A stretch of DNA of 58,449 bases, from contig CADBQW010000079.1 in the NCBI GenBank assembly GCA_902796925.1, positions 1 through 58,449 on the forward strand, written 5' to 3'. A model generated the notes under the pieces. It searched no databases. It was not told the origin of the DNA and saw only the letters and a list, made by a program, of their open reading frames with translations. This document shows, piece by piece, positions 43,662 to 53,588 of the stretch; the stretch's first letter is position 1; every line of letters starts with the position of its first letter. Position numbers and translations under genes: made by a program. Source of the DNA: an uncultured bacterium. Lineage in GTDB: Bacteria > Cyanobacteriota > Vampirovibrionia > Gastranaerophilales > Gastranaerophilaceae.

Positions 43662-45224
43662 TTAAACCCTTTCACTTGTATTTTCATTCGTATTTTTATC
43701 TATGTCTTTTGTTCCCGGGAACCCGTCAGATCCCGTTCTCCATTTTGTATAAGCGTATTGAGCTTTTGGAATTATTGTTGACAAGAACAAGGCTGATACA
43801 CCAAATCCGGATATAATATTGAAGGCATTACATCTCTTATTGGATTTTTCAACTCTCTTAACGATATCGGAGGTCAATTCGTTGATTCCTTCTTTCTTAG
43901 CTTTATTTATCATTGATTCCACATACAATTCCGCGTTCTTTTTAACCTTGTCTATAGATGATTGACTTATAAACTTAAATGGCGCAAATACATCATCACC
44001 CAATGCGATATCGTACAATTCTTTTAGATATTGAGGATTGTTGATGGCACCGCCTCTAAATAAGTCATTAATTTGACCTTTAGTTAAGATTCCGACACCT
44101 TTGACTTTTGGCTGCAGTTCAGACATAGCTCTTGCTACATCAATAAGATCTTCTCTGCCGGAAGCTTTGAGTGCTTTTTCTATATCGGCAAGATTTGCGG
44201 TATCTTCTTTAATTAAGGCAGATATGTTGTCAGGAACTTTTGCATTCTTGTCACCTAAAAGACCTTTTTCCATATCTTGTAATGTCATATTTTTATTATT
44301 TTCCAGAACTTGATTGATATAATCAGCGGTATATTTACCGGAAACAGAATCTAATCTGGAAGTTCTATAACCTTTTGGTTTGTCATTATGTTGTTGCAGC
44401 CAATTCAATCCCTTATACATCAAACCCATGTTAAACGTATAGAAGAAGATTGAAGATGCGTCTCTTATAGCGATTTCTGCGCGTTCGTCATTGTTACGAG
44501 CAGAATATGTTCTGCCGGCGAGGGTTCCAGCATCTATTGAGAGCAGTTTAAAGTTTCTGTTATTTTCGCAGAAATTAGCTAAAGTCAAAAGACTCTGTGC
44601 TGATCCGAAAGATACCTTTCCGTCATTAGTTGATTGATTTTTATCATTTGGAGTTACATTATCCTGAGTTTTATTATCCTTAGAGGTTTCTTGCGGTTTA
44701 TTTCTGTGGTACCAACGTGTAATTGCCTGGTTGCATTTAGGAACTATAAATCCGATGAATGCGTTTACAACAATAACTCCGGCTATAGCCTGAGCAAGCT
44801 TGAATCCGGCAATCTTATTTTCTGTAATCTTGCTGCCTTGTTTTTTCATCATATCAATGAAGTTGTCGAGAGGTTTTCTAACTTTATCTTTTTCAAGTGA
44901 GAATCTTTTATCTTTTGTATCAGGCAGACTCAAGAATTTTTTACCTACTTTGTTAAATATCCAGTTGAAAGCCGGGATACCGCCGAGCCAGAACAGAGCT
45001 CCTGAAAATTCTTCAGTAATACGCTCTCTTGCCTCATCGAAACCTCCGCGTTTATAAGCTTGAAAGGTTCTTCCTGCTTCAACAAAACCTTCTAAAAGTA
45101 TAACAGGAAGGTATGAATTCGGGTTTGCAAGACGCTTTACAATGTCACGGGAAGTGTATTTTTTAGATGCACGACTCGCCAAATTTTTTATTGTTTCGGT
45201 ATTTGGGGTAATAAGCTTTATCAT
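43662..45224 (-). CDS. orphan multi-helix membrane protein, paralogue of 53647-54903
   Basis: About 520 residues with several hydrophobic segments: near 57, 145, 265 and 475. Unrecognised family. It resembles the protein at 53647: both have an N-terminal helical part with an FxxxxFWxxGxP/FFFAYP-type segment, a central LAGRTYSARNNDERAEIA / LLGYSAAANDRGKLDKK motif followed by a hydrophobic stretch, and a final membrane helix ending near YTKW/WTQY. Start at 45224 (MIKLITPN) chosen for an AAGGA ribosome site 7 nt upstream; a longer frame begins at 45284. Probably a lineage-specific inner-membrane family. Confidence 0.7.
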   Translation of the reverse strand: MIKLITPNTETIKNLASRASKKYTSRDIVKRLANPNSYLPVILLEGFVEAGRTFQAYKRGGFDEARERITEEFSGALFWLGGIPAFNWIFNKVGKKFLSLPDTKDKRFSLEKDKVRKPLDNFIDMMKKQGSKITENKIAGFKLAQAIAGVIVVNAFIGFIVPKCNQAITRWYHRNKPQETSKDNKTQDNVTPNDKNQSTNDGKVSFGSAQSLLTLANFCENNRNFKLLSIDAGTLAGRTYSARNNDERAEIAIRDASSIFFYTFNMGLMYKGLNWLQQHNDKPKGYRTSRLDSVSGKYTADYINQVLENNKNMTLQDMEKGLLGDKNAKVPDNISALIKEDTANLADIEKALKASGREDLIDVARAMSELQPKVKGVGILTKGQINDLFRGGAINNPQYLKELYDIALGDDVFAPFKFISQSSIDKVKKNAELYVESMINKAKKEGINELTSDIVKRVEKSNKRCNAFNIISGFGVSALFLSTIIPKAQYAYTKWRTGSDGFPGTKDIDKNTNENTSERV

Positions 45225-45315
45225 TGAACATTCCTTCACACTTTTTGTTAAACATCCTGAATAATTTTTATTGCCATATTTCAAAGTTTATTTAATATTT
45301 TTTAACAAATGCGCA

Positions 45316-45810
45316 TTATCCGGCAAAACCTGTGTCGTCAATCAAATTTACCAAATCATCTGCAGCAGTTGTTGCCAAAAGATCGCAACGCTCATTATAA
45401 GGATGTCCGGCATGACCTTTTATCCAATGAAAAGTAACCTTATGAGGTTCCATTGCTTTCAGGAGTCTTTTCCATAGATCAATATTTTTAACGGGGTTTT
45501 TGGTATTTAATTTCCAATTTTTAGCAAGCCAGCCCTCTATCCATTTTTGATTAAAGGCATCGACAAGATATTTTGAATCTGATTGAATCTCAACAATACA
45601 AGGTCTCTTTAAGTTTTCCAGACCGACAATTGCACCAATGAGTTCCATCCTGTTATTTGTTGTAACTCTGTATCCGCATGAAAACTCTTTTTCGTGTTTT
45701 TCCCCTTTAGAATCAACACAAACAAGAATAGTTCCATACCCTCCGGGCCCCGGGTTTCCCCGAGATGAACCGTCAGAATATAAGTTGACTTTCACTCTTT
45801 GTTCTTCCAT
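45316..45810 (-). CDS. rnhA: ribonuclease HI
   Basis: Degrades RNA in RNA:DNA hybrids. Motifs: YSDGSSRGNPGPGGYG with the first Asp near residue 12, RMELIGA with Glu, SDSKYLVDAF with Asp, and HWIKGHAGHPYNERCD with His and the last Asp: all four catalytic residues are present. The start at 45810 (MEEQRVKVN) is chosen because the longer frame runs into a terminator of the gene upstream. TATAAT lies 7 nt before this ATG and no Shine-Dalgarno is seen, so the mRNA may be leaderless. Confidence 0.93.
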   Translation of the reverse strand: MEEQRVKVNLYSDGSSRGNPGPGGYGTILVCVDSKGEKHEKEFSCGYRVTTNNRMELIGAIVGLENLKRPCIVEIQSDSKYLVDAFNQKWIEGWLAKNWKLNTKNPVKNIDLWKRLLKAMEPHKVTFHWIKGHAGHPYNERCDLLATTAADDLVNLIDDTGFAG

Positions 45811-45825
45811 AAATTTCATTATACA

Positions 45826-45864
45826 CGAAATAAAAAGAAAAGGCTCCACAATTGATGGAGCCTT
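45826..45864 (-). terminator. terminator after the 50-codon ORF
   Basis: Minus strand: AAGGCTCCA, 7-nt loop, TGGAGCCTT, then TTCTTTTTATTT. It ends the transcript coming from 47386, downstream of the ORF at 45931-46083. Confidence 0.8.
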
Positions 45865-45930
45865 AACATTCACCTAACCTACTATTTTTTCTAATTTACC
45901 TATTTATTACGAAGAATCAACTATACATCT

Positions 45931-46083
45931 TTATTCTGTCGGCATTTCAAGACCGTCTTTTTTAAGCTGCTCAGCCAACTCTATGTAACTCTTGCCCGTA
46001 TAATCCTTACCTTTACGTCTGCAAGTAAATACAACATCGTTACCTTTGAGTTCTGCTTTTATCCCTGCCGGCATTTTTGTCAT
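45931..46083 (-). CDS. 50-residue ORF overlapping the annexin-like gene 3' end
   Basis: ATG at 46083 lies in the last bases of an A8 run inside the end of the 46040 gene, in the +1 frame. The product starts MTKMPAGIKAELKGND and contains VFTCRRKGKDY and IELAEQLKKDGLEMP, a compact beta-then-helix domain. It has no Shine-Dalgarno of its own. Two readings are possible: a separate coupled gene, or the true C-terminus of the upstream protein, which would be in frame if the run had seven A. The downstream terminator supports a real coding end at 45931. Confidence 0.55.
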   Translation of the reverse strand: MTKMPAGIKAELKGNDVVFTCRRKGKDYTGKSYIELAEQLKKDGLEMPTE

Positions 46084-47386
46084 TTTTTTTGCCGGTTATA
46101 TCTTTATAATCTTGCATGAAAATCTTTTTCGCATCATCTATTTTCTTTTGTTTTTCGGCTTCTTTTGCGTTTTCAGCATAAATTTTTTCTTGTTCTTTGT
46201 CTTTTACTTCTTGGTCTGCTTTATCGCGCAAACCTTGTTCAAGTTTTTTCATCTTATTTACAAGAGTATTAATTGCCTTTTGGATTTTGGTATCATTTCG
46301 CCAACCCCAGAAATTTTGAATAAGTGAAGATCGAGCTGCGGTTATTTCATTTTGAACCTCTGAAAGGATACCGTCTTTTTCAGCTCTTTCCGCCAGCAAA
46401 TCAATTATTTTTCCGCCAATTTCTTCTTTTTGATCACCTTCACAATCGTCCATTAACGATTCTATGAAACCATCTTTGTCATCTGCATAGTAACCTTCTT
46501 TGCCGATTGTTGAATTCCAATGATCAAATAGTTCTATAATATTATCAGCATTTACTCTTTTTGAATTATTGATTATATTTTTTAGACCACTGCCGTCTGA
46601 TTCATCGTATTTTGTACCCCAACCATCAATAGCACGTTTTATAGCTATTGCAGCATCACACATAACACGTCTATCTGTATCGGACATTTCTCTTGTAGCC
46701 GGAATTTTTCCTGAGTTCTCGTTGCTTGTGCCGTCAGTATCGTTTGATCCATCTGTATCATTTTTGTTGGATGAATTGGTATTATTTTTTATTTGGCTTA
46801 GAGTTTCATCAGTTTCTTTTAGTAGTTTTTCGCATTCCTTTTTAATAGCATCTAATTCTTCATTATCTTTATATACATCTTTGCTTGTGGCATTCTTTTT
46901 AATTGCTTCTTCAAAAAACTTTTCCTTTTCTTCAGCTTCAATTTTCAATTTTTCAAGAGCATCTATTTTTTCCTGAATTTTGGCCAAATCATCAGCAGAT
47001 AATTTGCCGTCTTTATTTTTCAGCAAGTTCTCCAAATATTTAATCTTTGCATCTAAAGAAGTTACAAGCCCTTTTGCTTTATCTATACTACTTTTATGAA
47101 AGTTATTATTAAGTCCATTTACAGCTTTATTAGTAATATCTTCAGTGTTGCCGCCTGCAGCACCACAATATGTCCTATAATAATTTGCAGGATCAATTAT
47201 TCCGTTATTCATCCCAGTCCAACCATTTGCAAGCATAGCTCCTATCGGACTTGTAGAATAGTTATTAAGAACTAAAGAATTGTAGTTTCCATAACTGTAA
47301 GCGCCTGTGTATGGATAGTTCATTGCCCACAAAGATGGACTGCCAGAACCTGCTGTTAGTTGTGAATTTAGATTCATTGGATACAT
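46040..47386 (-). CDS. annexin-like, EF-hand-like orphan protein
   Basis: 448 residues. Gly/Asn/Tyr-rich start, a coiled coil (about 95-200), an Asn/Asp/Thr-rich linker (about 205-230), then AIKRAIDGWGTKYDESDGSGL near 255, which resembles an annexin repeat (K-A-x-x-G-x-G-T). YYADDKDGFIESL and NKDGKLSADDL are EF-hand-like loops. A second coiled coil ends the protein. Both matches are weak. Calcium-linked binding is a guess. The end may be altered by a frame slip at an A8 run; see the overlapping ORF. Confidence 0.6.
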   Translation of the reverse strand: MYPMNLNSQLTAGSGSPSLWAMNYPYTGAYSYGNYNSLVLNNYSTSPIGAMLANGWTGMNNGIIDPANYYRTYCGAAGGNTEDITNKAVNGLNNNFHKSSIDKAKGLVTSLDAKIKYLENLLKNKDGKLSADDLAKIQEKIDALEKLKIEAEEKEKFFEEAIKKNATSKDVYKDNEELDAIKKECEKLLKETDETLSQIKNNTNSSNKNDTDGSNDTDGTSNENSGKIPATREMSDTDRRVMCDAAIAIKRAIDGWGTKYDESDGSGLKNIINNSKRVNADNIIELFDHWNSTIGKEGYYADDKDGFIESLMDDCEGDQKEEIGGKIIDLLAERAEKDGILSEVQNEITAARSSLIQNFWGWRNDTKIQKAINTLVNKMKKLEQGLRDKADQEVKDKEQEKIYAENAKEAEKQKKIDDAKKIFMQDYKDITGKKNDKNAGRDKSRTQR

Positions 47387-47548
47387 TTCTTTAATTCCCC
47401 TAATTTTTATCCCCTGTACTTATATAAAAAAATTTTTTATTACAGAATTGCTTTTTTAAAGCAGGTTCAATTACATCTGAGTTAAAAAAACAATAACCAT
47501 AAGGAATTTCAAGGTTAACAAAACTTAATAATAAGAAATATGGAGGAA

Positions 47549-48856
47549 CTATAGCAAAAATTGAGTTCCTATAACTATACGGTGACTATCAGGGGAATTC
47601 TGGTTCATACAGAACACGTAATTAAAGATAAAACGTATTGCCTGCCCCTTTACAAACCAATTTACACCGGCAGTTATCTCTCGCCGCAGGTCGTTGATTT
47701 TTGATTTATCCGGATCAAACTGGTCATATCGAGCTACAATTTGAACTTTAGGGGTAATTTTATAACCAATTGTACTGTAAAATCCCGATGCTCTTTTGTC
47801 GCTTACATAGTAGCCATTGTAGCCATCTGCGGCTGCACATTCGAAATTCGCAAATAATCTTTTGTATTTGTAACCTACATACAGACCGCCAACAGTATAT
47901 CCATCTTGATTTTTACCGGTATTTATACCGCCGCCAACTGTCAATTTTCCATATCTTCCATCAGTTTTTCCAAGCGGTTTCAAATTCACCCAACCTGTGA
48001 ATTCACCTCCTGGGAAAAATTCGTGAAAATTCCTATCTGAACTACTTGCACCTATACTGTAATCTACAAGTGAATAATCTCCGATTATTTTTGCACCTGT
48101 AGCTCTATTATTACCAAATGTTCTGGAAATTTGCGAGCGCGAAGCAAGCGGTAAAATGTAACCACTCATTGAGCCTTCAAAACCCGTTGAATTACAAGAA
48201 TGGCCTACAATAACTTTGTGGTGAGGAATTCTGTTATTTACCAAATAGGCATCCGCTACAAAACTTTGCATATAGTTAAGTCCCTTTGAAGGGCGCAAGT
48301 TGAACAAAACTTTAAAATCAGTTTGATTATCGGCAAATTTTCCAAGGGCACCTATTTGTGTAAATCCGAAGTCATACTCCGTTGAATCATATGTAAATTG
48401 ATCATAATGAGACGAAAAATTCATATTAAGTTTACCGCTAAACGCTCCTATAGTCTGAATCTTTCTAATCGGACCCCTTTCAAAAAACATAGTTGTTTCA
48501 TTCTTTAAAAGGTATGACGGCATGTCCGTTCTCGTAATTTCTTGTTTCATTATACGCGCAAATAATGGTTCTTCAGATTTAATAAAAGCTTCTTTTGGCA
48601 TTCTGTTAAAGTTATCAAAAATTGTGTATTCCACTTCCATGCTATCGTCAACTTCGTCTTGTATCAACACGAAATTTTTATTATCCAAATGGTTAACGGT
48701 GTCATTTGTCTCAGTAATGGTTTCGTGCATTTCTTCTATCACAGAATCATAATCGTTTTCAATAACATTAAGTTCTTCTGCACAACAAGATAGGCTCGCG
48801 TACGAAAAAAACATTAACATAGCTATTAAATTAATTCTAAGAAATTTTTTAATCAT
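47549..48856 (-). CDS. outer-membrane beta-barrel, porin O/P-like
   Basis: About 435 residues. Signal peptide to about residue 26 (ends in CCAEEL). From about residue 120 on, alternating beta strands with aromatic ends run to the C-terminus, with FIFNYVFCM and a last strand IVIGTQFLL, as in outer-membrane barrels; the [17 protein letters not shown] segment recalls phosphate-selective porin O/P. An acidic N-terminal part (about 30-115) has no clear fold. It overlaps the lepA stop by 8 bp and so is translated with it, an unusual pairing. Confidence 0.75.
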   Translation of the reverse strand: MIKKFLRINLIAMLMFFSYASLSCCAEELNVIENDYDSVIEEMHETITETNDTVNHLDNKNFVLIQDEVDDSMEVEYTIFDNFNRMPKEAFIKSEEPLFARIMKQEITRTDMPSYLLKNETTMFFERGPIRKIQTIGAFSGKLNMNFSSHYDQFTYDSTEYDFGFTQIGALGKFADNQTDFKVLFNLRPSKGLNYMQSFVADAYLVNNRIPHHKVIVGHSCNSTGFEGSMSGYILPLASRSQISRTFGNNRATGAKIIGDYSLVDYSIGASSSDRNFHEFFPGGEFTGWVNLKPLGKTDGRYGKLTVGGGINTGKNQDGYTVGGLYVGYKYKRLFANFECAAADGYNGYYVSDKRASGFYSTIGYKITPKVQIVARYDQFDPDKSKINDLRREITAGVNWFVKGQAIRFIFNYVFCMNQNSPDSHRIVIGTQFLL

Positions 48857-50648
48857 CATTCAAACTCAATACTGCCATGAACGCCTCTTGCGGAATTTCG
48901 ACCCTTCCAACCGACTTCATACGTTTCTTACCTTTTTTCTGCTTTTCAAGAAGTTTACGTTTGCGAGTTATATCGCCCCCGTAACACTTGTCCAAGACAT
49001 CTTTTCGCATTGCTTTTATATTTGTTCTTGCTATAACTCTGCCTCCAATAGCCGCCTGCACAGGAACCTCAAACAACTGTCTCGGAATAATTTCTTTTAA
49101 TTTAGCAGTAAGTTTTTGTCCAATATAAAAAGCACTGGAATCATGACAAATCACCGAAAGTGCATCTACAACTTCTCCTGCCAACATTATATCAAGCTTT
49201 ACAAGTTTTGAACGCTTGTAATCCTTGAATTCATAATCCAAACTTGCATATCCCTTTGTCCTTGATTTTAATTGATCATAAAAATCTGTGATAACCTCAT
49301 TTAAAGGTATTTCATATTCAAGATTTACTCTGGTTTTATCAAGATAAGACATATTTTTAAATATTCCCCTCTTATCTTGAGAAAGCTCCATCAATGTTCC
49401 AACGTAATCCTGCGGGGTTATTATCGAAACTTTTACGTAGGGTTCCTCGATGTAATCAATCAACTGAGCTCCCGGCAAATTGGCAGGATTGTCAATATCA
49501 AGAACTTCCCCATTTGTCTTGTGAACCTTATAGACAACTGATGGGGCTGTAGTTACAAGGGTTAACCCGTATTCTCGCTCAAGTCGCTCCTGGGCAATTT
49601 CCATATGCAGCATTCCCAAAAAACCACATCTGAACCCAAATCCCAATGCCGAAGATGTTTCAGATTCAAAAGTTATACTGCTGTCGTTTAGTTTTAACTT
49701 TTCCAATGCCTCTTTTAAATCTGCGTAATCTTCATTATCAACCGGATACATCCCCGAAAATACCATTGGCAAAGCTTCTTTATATCCCGGCAAAGGTTCT
49801 TTTGCAGGATTATCAACCGTCGTCAAAGTATCTCCAACAAATCGTGTCAATTCCTTTATGCTTCCAGCAAAATAACCAACATCCCCACATGTCAGTTCAT
49901 TTACAGAAACTCTCGCCGGGGTTTGATATCCAAGTTCAATTACATCATACTCCTTGCCGGATGCCATAAAACGTACTCTGTCGCCAACTTTGATTTTCCC
50001 ATCCATAATTTTAAAATGACAAACAGTACCTAAGTACTGATCATAAGCACTATCAAACACAAGCGCCCTCAAAGGCTTGTCTGAATTATCCTCAGGAGGA
50101 GGGATTAACTCTACAATGGACTCTAATACCTCATCGACTCCTTCGCCGGTTTTTGCACTGACAGGAATTGCTAGGGAAGCATCAATTCCTAAATCTTCTT
50201 CAATTTCAGCTTTCACCCGCTCTACATCCGCCGACGGCAAATCAATTTTGTTTATGACAGGAATAATTTCTAAATCTTGTTCTATCGCCAAAAATACATT
50301 TGCCAATGTTTGTGCCTCAACCCCCTGAGTGGCATCAACAATAAGTAAGGCGCCTTCACACGCAGCAAGAGAACGTGACACTTCGTATGAAAAATCAACG
50401 TGCCCCGGAGTGTCTATAAGATTTAAGACATATTTTTGACCGTTACGTGCTGTATAATTCATCCTCGCAGAATTGAGTTTAATCGTAATTCCACGTTCAC
50501 GTTCAATGTCCATTGAATCCATTATTTGGTTCTGCATATCGCGCTCAGCTACAGTCTGCGTTTTTTCCAGTAATCTGTCTGCAAGCGTAGATTTGCCATG
50601 GTCAATATGTGCTATTATACAAAAATTTCTTACATTGTCTCTCGTCAT
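48849..50648 (-). CDS. lepA: elongation factor 4 (LepA)
   Basis: 599 residues. GTPase with AHIDHGKST (G1), DTPGHVD (G3), NKIDLP (G4), SAKTGEG; then domains II, III and V, and the LepA C-terminal domain ending in [19 protein letters not shown]. Back-translocates stalled ribosomes. The ATG at 50648 is preceded by TATAAT 6 nt upstream with no Shine-Dalgarno, like several genes here. Confidence 0.97.
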   Translation of the reverse strand: MTRDNVRNFCIIAHIDHGKSTLADRLLEKTQTVAERDMQNQIMDSMDIERERGITIKLNSARMNYTARNGQKYVLNLIDTPGHVDFSYEVSRSLAACEGALLIVDATQGVEAQTLANVFLAIEQDLEIIPVINKIDLPSADVERVKAEIEEDLGIDASLAIPVSAKTGEGVDEVLESIVELIPPPEDNSDKPLRALVFDSAYDQYLGTVCHFKIMDGKIKVGDRVRFMASGKEYDVIELGYQTPARVSVNELTCGDVGYFAGSIKELTRFVGDTLTTVDNPAKEPLPGYKEALPMVFSGMYPVDNEDYADLKEALEKLKLNDSSITFESETSSALGFGFRCGFLGMLHMEIAQERLEREYGLTLVTTAPSVVYKVHKTNGEVLDIDNPANLPGAQLIDYIEEPYVKVSIITPQDYVGTLMELSQDKRGIFKNMSYLDKTRVNLEYEIPLNEVITDFYDQLKSRTKGYASLDYEFKDYKRSKLVKLDIMLAGEVVDALSVICHDSSAFYIGQKLTAKLKEIIPRQLFEVPVQAAIGGRVIARTNIKAMRKDVLDKCYGGDITRKRKLLEKQKKGKKRMKSVGRVEIPQEAFMAVLSLNDD

Positions 50649-50791
50649 AATAAAATTATATATTAAATAAAAATTTATATGTGTAAATTTTTATGTTGAA
50701 ATGTTTTAGTCTTGTATACTATTTGCAATTAAACATAGAATATTATATAATATTTGCGGCGATTACACAAAATTTGATAGGGAGTAAATTT

Positions 50792-51073
50792 ATGACAGAA
50801 GAAGTTAGAGCAAGTCACATTTTGGTAAAAACAGAAAATGAAGCCAATGAACTATTGAGCAGAATAAATTCAGGAGAAAACTTTGAGAATTTGGCTCAAG
50901 AAGTTTCAATGTGCCCTTCAGGAAGAAGCGGCGGAGATTTGGGGTTTTTTCCAAAAGGAGTCATGGTAAAAGAATTTGAAGATGCTGCTTTTTCCCTTGA
51001 AAAAGGTCAAATTTCACAACCTGTTCAAACCCAATTTGGTTGGCATTTAATAAAACTTGTTGACAAACACTAA
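50792..51073 (+). CDS. parvulin-type peptidyl-prolyl isomerase
   Basis: 93 residues, a lone parvulin domain: RASHILVKTE at the start, FENLAQEVSMCPSGRSGGDLGFF in the middle and GWHLIKLVDKH at the end. Catalyses proline cis-trans isomerisation; no signal peptide, so cytosolic. The start at 50792 has a GGGAG site 8 nt upstream; the frame extends up to 50693 but that part is not family-like. Followed after 8 bp by the aminopeptidase. Confidence 0.9.
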   Translation: MTEEVRASHILVKTENEANELLSRINSGENFENLAQEVSMCPSGRSGGDLGFFPKGVMVKEFEDAAFSLEKGQISQPVQTQFGWHLIKLVDKH

Positions 51074-51081
51074 AGGTCATT

Positions 51082-52662
51082 ATGAATAATAAAATTGCAG
51101 AAGCCCGCGAATTTATGAAATTAAACGGTCTGGATTTTCTTCTGGTTAATTCAACAAATGAATGTCTTGTTGAATATAATGAATTAGACGAAAATTCCAG
51201 ATATGCTTTAACTGGCTTTACCGGCTCAACAGGAGATGCAATTTTGTCAAAGGATAAACTTTATCTTTTCGTTGACGGCAGATATCATATTCAGGCAGAT
51301 AACGAAGTTGACAAAAATATCGTTACTGTCGTTAAGCTCCAGACCGGACAAAATTTTATTGATGAATTTGCAAAAGTTTTGGATAATGATTCTACTTTAG
51401 GAATTTTTTCAAGGAAAAACAGCCTTGCCAGATTTGAAAAGTTGGTTCAAGCCTCATCTGCAAAGAACATAAAAATAATATTCTTAAAAGAAGATCCTTT
51501 TTCTAAGCTAAAAAGGGAGCCCGTTCTTGGTCTAAAAAAAATTTCAAAAACACTAACTGGCAAATCTATTGAAAGTAAACTTGAAAAAATCTTATCAGAA
51601 ATTCCTGAAGATAGCGCTATTCTGGTAACAAACCTCGAAGATGTGTCCTACCTCTTTAATTCGAGAGACTTCTCAAAACAATATTCATCAAAAATTATTG
51701 CAAAAGCATTTATTTCGCACAAAAAGGTATTGCTTTTTACTCCGGATAAAGCTGAACAATTTGAAAAATATATAAAATCTTTTGATGGCGAAATATACAT
51801 AGATAAGTCTACAATATCATTATATGATTACGAATTAATAAAAGATAAGGCCAAATTTTTCTATACAAACCCTATTGCAAAAATGCGTTCGGTTAAAACA
51901 CAAGAAGAATTGGACCATTACAGTAAATGTTTTCAAATGACAGATAAAACTATGTACGCAATAAGAAATTACATAGAAAATGGTGAAAATTTGTCAGAGT
52001 ATGATATTGCAAAGAAATTGGAAGAATATATCTATGAATATGGTGCAAAGAGTTTAAGTTTTAAATCAATCGTTGCAATCGATCAAAATTCTGCCCTGGC
52101 TCATTATTCAAAAACTGATAAGGATGTAATCTTAAAAGATGGAGGGTTAGTTCTTATTGATTGTGGTGCATACTATGATGGCGGGCTTGCAACCGATATA
52201 ACACGAGTGTTCGTAAAAGGACAACCAAATGAACTCCAAATAAAGGTTTACACTACAGTTTTGAAAATGTTTCTTGCCGCATATAACTATGAACTAACTA
52301 AAGAAACATCAGGCTATGAGATAGATGAATTGGCCAGAAAAATAGAGAACGAAAACAAAGTTGAAGGATTTGAATTTAATCACGGATTAGGCCACGGAAT
52401 AGGAATCAGTGTACACGAATATCCGCCAAACTTAAGCAAAAATGAACTTGCCAAAGTTAAAATAGAAGATAACATGTGCTTTACTATTGAACCCGGACTA
52501 TATTGTGCAAAACATTTTGGAGTAAGACTGGAAAACTCTTGTTTCAGGCAATATGGTGTTATAAATTCATTTACAAATATGTGTTTTGAGAAAAAATTAA
52601 TCAATTTTAATATGTTATCCTCCAAAGAAAAAGAACAGTTGAAGGAGTTTAGGGTATTATGA
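51082..52662 (+). CDS. Xaa-Pro aminopeptidase (M24B), long form
   Basis: 526 residues. Two N-terminal creatinase-like domains (about 1-300) and a C-terminal pita-bread domain with metal ligands: DCGAYYDGGLATDITR (two Asp near 365), GLGHGIGISVHEYP (His near 445), IEPGLY (Glu near 480) and the VRLENS Glu near 495. Cleaves N-terminal residues before proline. Ends in ATGA overlapped with the methyltransferase. Confidence 0.92.
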   Translation: MNNKIAEAREFMKLNGLDFLLVNSTNECLVEYNELDENSRYALTGFTGSTGDAILSKDKLYLFVDGRYHIQADNEVDKNIVTVVKLQTGQNFIDEFAKVLDNDSTLGIFSRKNSLARFEKLVQASSAKNIKIIFLKEDPFSKLKREPVLGLKKISKTLTGKSIESKLEKILSEIPEDSAILVTNLEDVSYLFNSRDFSKQYSSKIIAKAFISHKKVLLFTPDKAEQFEKYIKSFDGEIYIDKSTISLYDYELIKDKAKFFYTNPIAKMRSVKTQEELDHYSKCFQMTDKTMYAIRNYIENGENLSEYDIAKKLEEYIYEYGAKSLSFKSIVAIDQNSALAHYSKTDKDVILKDGGLVLIDCGAYYDGGLATDITRVFVKGQPNELQIKVYTTVLKMFLAAYNYELTKETSGYEIDELARKIENENKVEGFEFNHGLGHGIGISVHEYPPNLSKNELAKVKIEDNMCFTIEPGLYCAKHFGVRLENSCFRQYGVINSFTNMCFEKKLINFNMLSSKEKEQLKEFRVL

Positions 52663-53411
52663 TCGAAATAAACAGTGTAAATAATGAACTGGTCAAGGAA
52701 ACTGCAAAGCTTCAACAGAAAAAATTCAGAAATCTTGAAAACAAATTTATCCTAGAAGGTTATAAGGTCATAAAAGAGGCTTTCGATTCCAATATAAAAA
52801 TAGACAAAATATTTGTTCAAAAAGGCTTTGAAGGCAAATATTCTTTTTTAAGGGAAAAATTAATTCTCACAACAGAATCCGTTTTAAAAAAAATTTCAAC
52901 AACGGACACCCCTCCTAATGCCGTTGCTATTGCATATCAAAGACATTATACTATTGACAATGTTAAAAATTTAAAAAAATTTGTACTGCTTGAAAATATT
53001 AAAGATACCGGAAATCTCGGTACTATAATAAGAACGTCTACTGCTTTTAACGCCGATGCCATTATACTTTACGGCAAAGAGTCTGTTGATTTGTATAATC
53101 CAAAATGCGTACGTTCTGCGGTTGGTAATTTATGGAAAATTCCTGTTATAACAATTCAAGATTTCGAGACTTTGAAAAAATATTTTTCCGGGTATAATCG
53201 CATTGCAACTCTGCCAAAAGCAAGCAAACTGCTAAAAAATTTTAAAACAGAATTACCCGTTTTAATTATGTTTGGCTCAGAAGCCGAAGGGTTGAGCGAT
53301 GAGCTTATAGATTTTTCAACGGATTCTGTTAAAATAGAAATGAAGGATAACGTAGAATCACTTAACTTAAGCATTTCTTGTGCCGTTATTTTATATAAAT
53401 TATTTTTATAA
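52659..53411 (+). CDS. TrmH/SpoU-family RNA methyltransferase
   Basis: 250 residues. N-terminal RNA-binding domain and C-terminal SPOUT knot: ENIKDTGNLGTIIRTS near 108, FGSEAEGLS near 200, and VESLNLSISCAVILY near 228, the SAM-binding motifs 1-3. Acts on 2'-O of a nucleotide in rRNA or tRNA; target unknown. Overlaps the aminopeptidase by 4 bp. Confidence 0.92.
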   Translation: MIEINSVNNELVKETAKLQQKKFRNLENKFILEGYKVIKEAFDSNIKIDKIFVQKGFEGKYSFLREKLILTTESVLKKISTTDTPPNAVAIAYQRHYTIDNVKNLKKFVLLENIKDTGNLGTIIRTSTAFNADAIILYGKESVDLYNPKCVRSAVGNLWKIPVITIQDFETLKKYFSGYNRIATLPKASKLLKNFKTELPVLIMFGSEAEGLSDELIDFSTDSVKIEMKDNVESLNLSISCAVILYKLFL

Positions 53412-53436
53412 TACTTAATTTATTGTAACAAGTGAA

Positions 53437-53466
53437 TTGACAAACGAACGTATTTCTACTTTAATA
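53437..53466 (+). promoter_or_regulatory. promoter of the 22-codon ORF transcript
   Basis: TTGACA, 17 bp, TTTAAT about 24 bp before the 22-codon ORF. Perfect -35, fair -10. Confidence 0.45.
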
Positions 53467-53487
53467 CAGTAACAGAAAGATTGTATT

Positions 53488-53556
53488 ATGACAAAAAACT
53501 TTTCAAAAAAATTGATGATGATGTGCATGTGTGCTGGTAAAGGCAGACAGGCATAA
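53488..53556 (+). CDS. 22-residue Met/Cys-rich peptide ORF
   Basis: Short ORF of 22 codons with a promoter before and a strong terminator after, no other gene between. Product: MTKNFSKK then LMMMCMCAGKGRQA. A weak AGAAAG site lies before the ATG. Three Met and two Cys in a row is unusual; a leader peptide that senses Met or Cys supply, a signalling peptide, or a small RNA with a chance ORF are all possible. Confidence 0.4.
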   Translation: MTKNFSKKLMMMCMCAGKGRQA

Positions 53557-53588
53557 TTTTTGTCAGTAAAAAAGGTTTACAAAAAAGA

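Noticed and set aside
47544-47570. Hairpin AGGAACT/AGTTCCT at the end of the porin gene as terminator
   Set aside because: The stem lies inside the last codons and is not followed by a T run on the minus strand.
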